A stretch of DNA of 11,157 bases from Fibrobacter sp. (GTDB lineage Bacteria; Fibrobacterota; Fibrobacteria; Fibrobacterales; Fibrobacteraceae), in the NCBI GenBank assembly GCA_021443065.1, contig JABUUR010000368.1, positions 1-11,157 on the forward strand, given 5' to 3'. The notes beneath the pieces are model-generated. The model did no database searches and had not been told where the DNA came from. It saw only the letters and a list, made by a program, of their open reading frames with translations. This document shows positions 1-5,178 of the stretch, in pieces. Position 1 is the stretch's first letter. Every line of letters starts with the position of its first letter. Both the position numbers and the translations under genes were made by a program.

Positions 1-46
1 CCATGCCAACACAAGTGTTGTCGCTGCTCTCGCCTTCGTAATTTGT

Positions 47-58
47 GGTGGTTGGTGG
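47..58 (+). repeat. GG-tract cluster (possible two-tier G-quadruplex)
   Basis: Four GG pairs separated by loops T, TT and T (GGTGGTTGGTGG) lie inside a wider GGT-rich stretch at 45-60. This arrangement resembles the thrombin-aptamer type of two-quartet G-quadruplex. It may equally be one copy of a low-complexity intergenic motif, since a related CTA/ACC-rich tract appears on the other strand at 226-258. No function can be assigned. Confidence 0.4.
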
Positions 59-65
59 TGAGGGC

Positions 66-80
66 GCTCGCGTTGCGAGC
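66..80. repeat. Short perfect inverted repeat (6-bp stem, 3-base loop)
   Basis: GCTCGC (66-71), loop GTT, GCGAGC (75-80) form a perfect GC-rich stem followed by only three T residues (81-83). It could be a weak terminator for a gene lying to the left, or part of the intergenic repeat mosaic. The T run is too short for a confident intrinsic terminator. Confidence 0.4.
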
Positions 81-98
81 TTTGAGGTATGAGCGGTA

Positions 99-121
99 AG
101 CTATCAGTCATCAGCTATCAG
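99..121. repeat. 9-bp direct repeat AGCTATCAG, period 14
   Basis: AGCTATCAG occurs at 99-107 and again at 113-121, separated by TCATC, itself a partial copy of the same ATCAG theme. The whole stretch is therefore a degenerate tandem of ATCAG-like units. It is intergenic and has no visible coding or protein-binding role. It fits the family of small dispersed repeats I associate with Fibrobacter intergenic regions. Confidence 0.5.
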
Positions 122-225
122 CGTCCTGGAGTGTTGCGTAAACACGCCTGAATGTCACCCCTTGTAATATAGATTGACAGTCTCATTGTATGTCGGGAAT
201 AGAAACGCGTCCCCCTCCTGCATTC

Positions 226-258
226 CTACCAACTACCTACTAACTACTAATCACTACC
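226..258. repeat. Low-complexity CTA/ACTACC tract
   Basis: Thirty-three bases consist almost only of CTAC, CTAA and ACC units and begin and end with CTACC. G is completely absent from this strand. The complementary strand reads as GGTAGT/TTAGTAG units, related to the GGTGGTTGG tract at 45-60, so the two tracts may be inverted relatives flanking the leader. It ends seven bases before the TTGACA of the proposed rtcB promoter. Confidence 0.55.
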
Positions 259-264
259 TATTTT

Positions 265-295
265 TTGACATTTTTTCTTTTCTTTGCGATATATA
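265..295 (+). promoter_or_regulatory. Probable sigma-70 type promoter of the rtcB-recCBD operon
   Basis: A perfect TTGACA lies at 265-270 inside a T-rich tract (261-282). A 17-base spacer leads to GATATA (288-293), and overlapping TATATA (290-295) or TATATT (292-297) give spacers of 19 or 21. Any of these would start transcription around 300-305, leaving a leader of roughly 30 bases before the rtcB ATG. It is the best promoter-like signal before the operon. The -35 is consensus, but which -10 hexamer is used is not settled. Confidence 0.5.
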
Positions 296-322
296 TTTTG
301 GATTGGAATCTTAAAAAATCGT

Positions 323-327
323 AAAGG
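323..327 (+). promoter_or_regulatory. Ribosome binding site of rtcB
   Basis: AAAGG lies six bases before the ATG at 334. It supports that start over other in-frame choices and sits in an A-rich, probably unstructured leader. Confidence 0.55.
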
Positions 328-333
328 TAAAAA

Positions 334-1503
334 ATGCGACAGGTCGAAGGCAAATACACGGGGGCGAGCATTTTCGCAAACACCATCGAAGAGGCCACCA
401 TCGAGCAGGTGCAGCGGGTTTGCGACCACCCCATTTTCAAGGACTGCAACATCAAGGTCATGCCCGACTGCCACGCCGGCGCAGGCTGCGTCATCGGCTT
501 TACCTCCGACATGCCCCACAACGGCGAAATCATCCCCAACATCATCGGGGTGGACCAGAACTGCGGTATGTATGTGGTAAAGCTCCAGGAATCGCCCCTG
601 CTGAACGACTACGAAAAGCTGGACAAAATTATCCGGAACCATGTTCCCTGCGGGTTTGACGGCAGGGACTGCGTTAGCGACGACATTCCCGAAGATTTGT
701 ACGAAGAGGTGCGTCGCATTTCCACGGACATTCTAAAGGATAACTACGTTACCCACCTGAAAAAGATTGGTTCCTTGGGCGGAGGCAACCATTTTATCTC
801 CATCGAAAAAGGTGAAACCGGAACCTACCTGATTATACACAGCGGATCGCGCAACTTCGGCAACAAGCTGGCGGTTCACTTTCAGCAAATCGCAAACAGC
901 AAGCACTGCTACGGCGAAGGAGTGCTGAAGACACTTTCGTACATCGACGGTGCCGATGCCGAAGAATACCTGAGGTGTGCCGAGGTGTGCAGGCAATTTG
1001 CCCACTGGTCCCGCAGAATCATGGCAAAGACCATCATGGAGGGCATGCGGTGGAGGGAGGAAAGCTCCTTCGAGACGCTGCACAACTACATCGGAAGCGA
1101 CAACATCATCCGCAAGGGGGCCATCAGCTGCATGGCCAACGAACAAGTGCTGATTCCCCTGAACATGCGGGACGGCTCGTTGATCTGCATAGGCAAGGGA
1201 AACGATGAATGGAACCACAGCGGCCCCCACGGCGCAGGCCGGATTCTTTCCCGCACTGCCGCCCGGGAAAGCCTCTCCATGAAGGAGTACAAAAGCACCA
1301 TGGAGGGCATCTGGACAAGCTGCGTCAACGTCTCCACCATCGACGAATCGCCCATGGCATACAAGAACGGCGACGAAATCAAGGAGCTCATCCAGAGCAC
1401 CGCAACCGTCATAGACCACCTGAAGCCCGTTTACAACTTCAAGTGTGCCGAGGAGGCCTCCTTTATTACCAAGCGCAAGAACAAGATGAAGGAAAAGGAA
1501 TAA
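334..1503 (+). CDS. rtcB: RNA ligase RtcB (3'-phosphate/5'-hydroxyl splicing ligase)
   Basis: This 389-residue protein joins RNA 2',3'-cyclic or 3'-phosphate ends to 5'-OH ends using GTP and Mn2+, repairing cleaved tRNA and other RNA. Family motifs occur in order: MPDCHAGAG (43-51); GVDQNCGM (72-79) with metal ligands D74 and C77; GGGNHF (149-154) with N152 and H153; HSGSR (169-173); HNY (250-252); and PHGAGR (298-303), where H299 should carry the guanylate. The length matches bacterial RtcB (E. coli about 408). The start is supported by AAAGG six bases upstream and by alignment of the N-terminus with the family. Oddities: the usual Glu of NHFxE is Ser156, the metal motif reads DQNC rather than DIGC, and the C-terminus has a Lys/Glu-rich tail. 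It is first in the operon, 10 bases before recC. No archease, rtcA, rtcR or prfH gene is visible here. The identity is secure; the reason for linkage to recCBD is not. Confidence 0.96.
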   Translation: MRQVEGKYTGASIFANTIEEATIEQVQRVCDHPIFKDCNIKVMPDCHAGAGCVIGFTSDMPHNGEIIPNIIGVDQNCGMYVVKLQESPLLNDYEKLDKIIRNHVPCGFDGRDCVSDDIPEDLYEEVRRISTDILKDNYVTHLKKIGSLGGGNHFISIEKGETGTYLIIHSGSRNFGNKLAVHFQQIANSKHCYGEGVLKTLSYIDGADAEEYLRCAEVCRQFAHWSRRIMAKTIMEGMRWREESSFETLHNYIGSDNIIRKGAISCMANEQVLIPLNMRDGSLICIGKGNDEWNHSGPHGAGRILSRTAARESLSMKEYKSTMEGIWTSCVNVSTIDESPMAYKNGDEIKELIQSTATVIDHLKPVYNFKCAEEASFITKRKNKMKEKE

Positions 1504-1513
1504 ATTTAGAACT

Positions 1514-4500
1514 ATGCTACACCTGAAATTTGCACTGAATTTGGAACATCTGGCCGACACCCTCATGGATGCGGTGACCAAGGCCTGGACAAACCCCTTC
1601 GAATCCCCCGTGGTCCTTTTCCCGGACCCTAAATTGGAACAATGGTTCAGGCTCCGCTGGATAGAAAAGAAAGGGACGCTTGCCGGATTCAACTCCATGA
1701 TGATAGACAAGTTCCTTATTGAAATTCTGGTCGGTAACGACGCCTCCAAGGCGAAACTCCGTGCAGAAATGCTGTGCAACGTGATTCTTGCCTACCTGCA
1801 GCAAAGCGAAGGAGGCGAACCCAACTACACGAAATTGGGCGAAGAGGTCAAGCGTTATCTCATCATCGACGGTCATCTGGACGAAACCCACCTTTTTGAT
1901 TTCGCAACAAAGATGGCCTCCCTCTTTTTGGAATACGAAGTGAGCCGCCCCGCCAATTTCGTGGGGAACGCAAGCGGTTCCGCCCCCGGCATTTTGGACA
2001 AGTGGCACCTGAAGGACGAGCAGCACCCAAGGGGCATGGAACCTTTCTTTAGCGCCAACGGCCAAAGCGACATTTGCAACCGCGAGAAGTGGCAGCAGAA
2101 ACTGTACGCAGCGATTTTCCACCCGAAGGTGGAGGGAGGGCGTATCGCCGAAGATTCCCTTTTGACCAAGGTTTTCAAGAAGCAACGTGAACGCAAAAAT
2201 TCCCAGTACACGGAATACCTGACCATCCCCTATCTCTACTCTGCCTGCCTGGACGAACAAGGCAGGGCGAATTTCCATCTGGAAAAATTCGGCAATACCC
2301 CGCTGTTCATTTTCGGCCTTTCCGGCATGGGGCAATTCTACCGGGTCATCCTCCAGAAATTCGCGGAGGAACACGACGTATTCGCCTACATCCAGAATCC
2401 CTGCATGGAATTCTGGGAAGACGCCATCCTACAGAGGGAAGGTAAGGCCCACAGGAATTGGTGCGCGAGGGATGGAGTCTGGAAAACCGGGGACAGCCAG
2501 CAGGAAATCCCCCACATCAAGAAACTGATGACCACCAACCTGGTGGGAGACGTCACCGCGGAAATTCCCTCGGGAGACGGCGAGCAGGGAACGGACCCGG
2601 AGGATTTCGAAGAATACAGCAATACTGAAGAGGAGCAGGAAAACGCCCTGCTTTGCACCTGGGGGCGTTCCGGCCGCGAAAACATCAAGCTGTGGTGCCA
2701 GGCCGCCAACTACGATTTCGATTTCAACACCAAAGTAGACGGTGACGAGGAGTATAGCGATACGCCTGCAGAGACCTTGCTGCAAAAGCTTCAACATTCC
2801 ATCGCAAGCCGTAGCAGCCGCCTGCAGGACTTGCCCGAAACCACAATGGACGGAAGCCTGGATGTAACGGCGGCCTCCTCGAAAATTCGCGAAGTGGAGC
2901 AACTCCATACCGCCGTAAGCAAGCTCTTGCGGGACGGTGCCCGTGTAAGCGACATTCTGGTGGTATCCCCAAACCTTGATGAATACCGCACCGCCATCCA
3001 GACGGTCTTTGACCAGACCCCCGAGCGCAAGCGGGACATGGGCAAGGACGGCGAAAAAGAAGACGGCTACCTCCACATACCCTTCTCCATCGTGGACTCC
3101 CCCGCCAAAAGTTCCCTCACCCAAAACGCACTGGAGAACTTGTTCGAAATCCTGGAAGCGGACACCATCCTAAGGCCAAACTTCTTTAGCCTGGTACGAA
3201 ACCCTGTGGTGCAATTCGCCCGACGCATTTCACCAGACGAAGTGGACCGCTGGGAGCAATGGATCGAAGAGACCAATGTCTACCGCGACAAGGACGGCAA
3301 CGAAAACTGGCTTCACGGAGTGCAACGTCTCCTTCTTGCAAAGATGACGAAGAACCCGGTCCAGATGGACGAAACGGTGCTCATGCCCTATTCCGACATG
3401 GCAAGTTCCAACAGCAATTCCCTTTGCAAGTTCGTGGAGTGCATAAACCAGCTGAACGAGCTGCTTGCATTCCGCAGGAGCGGAAACATTTTCCGGCTGG
3501 ATAAATTGCAGGAACATTTGAACCTCTGGATTTCCATGGAAAACGCACCCGACGGATTCGGGGGCGAGACCATCATCTACCACAACGTCATCGACGCGGT
3601 GGAAGGGTTGTACAACCAGCTGGACGCAGGCCTGGAAAGCATTTCCTGGAACATTGTGGAGCAAACCCTCCTGACCGCAAGCGAAAGCACAGAATACAGT
3701 TGCGGCACCCTTTTCGTCAACGGCATTACATTCACCAAGTTCGCCCACACCCGCATTATCCCCGTGAAGCACCTGTTCTTTATGGGTGCAGATTCCGCAA
3801 GTTTTCCCGGAGCAAAACAGCGAAACACCCTGGATTTGCGAAAATCCTGCAGGCCTTGGCCCGGCGACGACTCCCCCGTTTCCAAGCGGCGTTACGGATT
3901 CCTCTGCATGCTCATGAGCGCCAAGGAAAGTTTCCACATCAGCTATGTAAACCAGGACATCAAAAAAGATGCGGAACTTTATCCCTCCTCCATCATCGGA
4001 GACATTTCGCAGTTCCTGGAAAAATCGGAAATCCACGACTGGAAACCCATTGAAATCTCCATCGACGAAAAGCGGGGATTTTCCGAACTGTTCACGCCCA
4101 AGAGCCTTCGGAACAAGAAGGCCTATCTGGACATGCTCAGCGACGGCTTTGCCCACCTGAAGCCAAACGAGGTCCCTAAGGATGTGGACACAAACTCCAC
4201 GGAAAACATCACCCTCAAGATACCCGACCGCGTTACCTTGTTCAATATGCGGGTATTTCTGGAAGACCCCTTCCAATTCCGCATTAGTATTATGCTATCC
4301 GAAATTGAGGAAGACGACCCCGAGAAGGAGGTTTTCGAGCCTGTTTACCTGAGCCGTCTCGACGAAAGCAAGCTGCTGAAAATGTTCCTTGCCGCAGAAC
4401 TATCCGGCAAAAGCGATGAACTGGAGAAGTTCAAGACATTTTCCCAACGGAAGGGGAAATTTCCCGACGGCACATTCGGCGAGAAACTCTTGAAAAAAAT

Positions 4501-5170
4501 GGAAAGCCAGAAGGATTTAATCCTTGAAAAAATCGGGCCTGAAAAAGTGCAGGAAATCAAGGACTCCTGGAGCTACCAGACAAAAATACAGGATTTACAG
4601 CTGAGCCGCACCGACGGCACCAAGTGGAATCTTTCCGGCTCCCTGGACTGGTGCAACCACAAGGATGTAGAAAACATCACCGAAATGATTGTAGTCAGCG
4701 CTTCCACATCCGATAAACTAAAGTTTAGCAAATGGATGGGCCCCTACATCAAGGCGTTGGCCATTCTTGCCTCTCAAAAAGGGAACGAACCGAAAAAAAT
4801 AGACATCGAATTTTACAACTGCTGCACCGACCTAAATAAAATGCGTCCGTGGAAAGCTTCCGTTTCCCTGACGCCCAAGGAAGCCATCGAGACTCTTGAA
4901 CAAATTTACCTGAAGGCCTTCGGAAACGAACAGTACCTTCCCTATTCAAAATCTGTACCTGCGGATCTCTTGGACGATGATAAAATCAAGGACTTGTTCG
5001 ACTACCGCGATAAGATAAAAGATTGCTGGAAATACTTCGGGAAAAAGGCCCTCTTTGACCCCCTGAGGGACACCGGATTTACCAACCTGGATTTCATGAC
5101 TCAATGGGAAGAAGCAAAATCAACAATGAAGAACCTGATGAAAATCGAAATCGAAGACGAAAAGAAGTAG
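1514..5170 (+). CDS. recC: Exodeoxyribonuclease V subunit gamma, RecC
   Basis: RecC is the 1218-residue scaffold of RecBCD. It has an inactive helicase fold followed by an inactive nuclease fold, splits the duplex and scans the 3' strand for Chi. No Walker A is present, as expected. Segments matching E. coli RecC from memory: PFESPVVLFP near 28-37 and QW at 43-44; IFGLSGMG (266-273); NPC with W301 (295-301); LLCTWG (379-384); IREVEQLH (458-465); ILVVSPNLDEY (481-491); MGADSASFP (757-765, E. coli GMNDGVYP); the following RYGFLCMLMSA; and FPDGTFGE (983-990, E. coli LPYGAFGE). The ATG gives an N-terminus (MLHLKFALNLEHL) that aligns with the E. coli start. Its Shine-Dalgarno is poor, with AAGG 15 bases away, so coupling to rtcB 10 bases upstream is likely. 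It is about 100 residues longer than E. coli RecC, partly through an acidic insertion around 333-375. Several Chi-contact residues differ. The stop is 8 bases before recB. Confidence 0.96.
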   Translation: MLHLKFALNLEHLADTLMDAVTKAWTNPFESPVVLFPDPKLEQWFRLRWIEKKGTLAGFNSMMIDKFLIEILVGNDASKAKLRAEMLCNVILAYLQQSEGGEPNYTKLGEEVKRYLIIDGHLDETHLFDFATKMASLFLEYEVSRPANFVGNASGSAPGILDKWHLKDEQHPRGMEPFFSANGQSDICNREKWQQKLYAAIFHPKVEGGRIAEDSLLTKVFKKQRERKNSQYTEYLTIPYLYSACLDEQGRANFHLEKFGNTPLFIFGLSGMGQFYRVILQKFAEEHDVFAYIQNPCMEFWEDAILQREGKAHRNWCARDGVWKTGDSQQEIPHIKKLMTTNLVGDVTAEIPSGDGEQGTDPEDFEEYSNTEEEQENALLCTWGRSGRENIKLWCQAANYDFDFNTKVDGDEEYSDTPAETLLQKLQHSIASRSSRLQDLPETTMDGSLDVTAASSKIREVEQLHTAVSKLLRDGARVSDILVVSPNLDEYRTAIQTVFDQTPERKRDMGKDGEKEDGYLHIPFSIVDSPAKSSLTQNALENLFEILEADTILRPNFFSLVRNPVVQFARRISPDEVDRWEQWIEETNVYRDKDGNENWLHGVQRLLLAKMTKNPVQMDETVLMPYSDMASSNSNSLCKFVECINQLNELLAFRRSGNIFRLDKLQEHLNLWISMENAPDGFGGETIIYHNVIDAVEGLYNQLDAGLESISWNIVEQTLLTASESTEYSCGTLFVNGITFTKFAHTRIIPVKHLFFMGADSASFPGAKQRNTLDLRKSCRPWPGDDSPVSKRRYGFLCMLMSAKESFHISYVNQDIKKDAELYPSSIIGDISQFLEKSEIHDWKPIEISIDEKRGFSELFTPKSLRNKKAYLDMLSDGFAHLKPNEVPKDVDTNSTENITLKIPDRVTLFNMRVFLEDPFQFRISIMLSEIEEDDPEKEVFEPVYLSRLDESKLLKMFLAAELSGKSDELEKFKTFSQRKGKFPDGTFGEKLLKKMESQKDLILEKIGPEKVQEIKDSWSYQTKIQDLQLSRTDGTKWNLSGSLDWCNHKDVENITEMIVVSASTSDKLKFSKWMGPYIKALAILASQKGNEPKKIDIEFYNCCTDLNKMRPWKASVSLTPKEAIETLEQIYLKAFGNEQYLPYSKSVPADLLDDDKIKDLFDYRDKIKDCWKYFGKKALFDPLRDTGFTNLDFMTQWEEAKSTMKNLMKIEIEDEKK

Positions 5171-5173
5171 AGG
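5169..5173 (+). promoter_or_regulatory. Ribosome binding site that decides the recB start
   Basis: AGAGG overlaps the recC stop codon (TAG 5168-5170) and lies five bases before ATG 5179. It favours this start over an in-frame ATG at 5104, which would add 25 highly charged residues and overlap recC by 67 bases. The arrangement suggests translational coupling of recB to recC. Confidence 0.75.
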
Positions 5174-5178
5174 TGAAA

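Larger units (their letters stand above)
1..333. other. Gene-free, repeat-rich leader upstream of rtcB
   Basis: No convincing gene lies here. Reading frames are short and cross obvious low-complexity motifs. From left to right it contains a near-palindrome at 7-20 (CAACAC, AA, GTGTTG), a G-rich GGT tract at 47-58, a 6-bp hairpin at 66-80, a CTATCAG direct repeat at 99-121, a 5-bp hairpin at 131-145 (GTGTT, loop GCGTA, AACAC), a CTA/ACTAC tract at 226-258 and then the rtcB promoter region. The end or start of a neighbouring gene may lie in the first 40-100 bases, but neither strand can be chosen from sequence alone. This motif mosaic is typical of Fibrobacter intergenic DNA as I remember it; that attribution is an inference. 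Confidence 0.7.

Noticed and set aside
2..61. Plus-strand frame from the left edge to TGA at 59-61, as the end of an upstream gene
   Set aside because: Only 19 codons are visible, its end runs into the GGT tract, and the other two frames are also open for 12-32 codons, so no choice is possible.
66..83. Intrinsic terminator for an upstream gene
   Set aside because: The 6-bp stem is perfect, but only three T residues follow; kept as an inverted repeat only.
1..111. Minus-strand open frame from an ATG at 111 running off the left edge (about 37 codons)
   Set aside because: It crosses the CTATCAG, hairpin and GGT repeats, has no Shine-Dalgarno before the ATG and its product resembles nothing I know. 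A different gene start or end further left is just as likely.
174..202. Second promoter with TTGACA at 174-179
   Set aside because: No acceptable -10 lies 16-18 bases downstream (GAATAG is the best), so it is much weaker than the 265-295 candidate.
733..1779. Long minus-strand open frame opposite rtcB and the start of recC
   Set aside because: It is an antisense shadow across two well-supported genes, caused by rarity of TTA, CTA and TCA codons. It spans the rtcB/recC junction and shows no recognisable motif.
3230..4276. Minus-strand open frame of about 350 codons inside recC
   Set aside because: It is the antisense of conserved RecC motifs and has no family resemblance or ribosome binding site that would support it.
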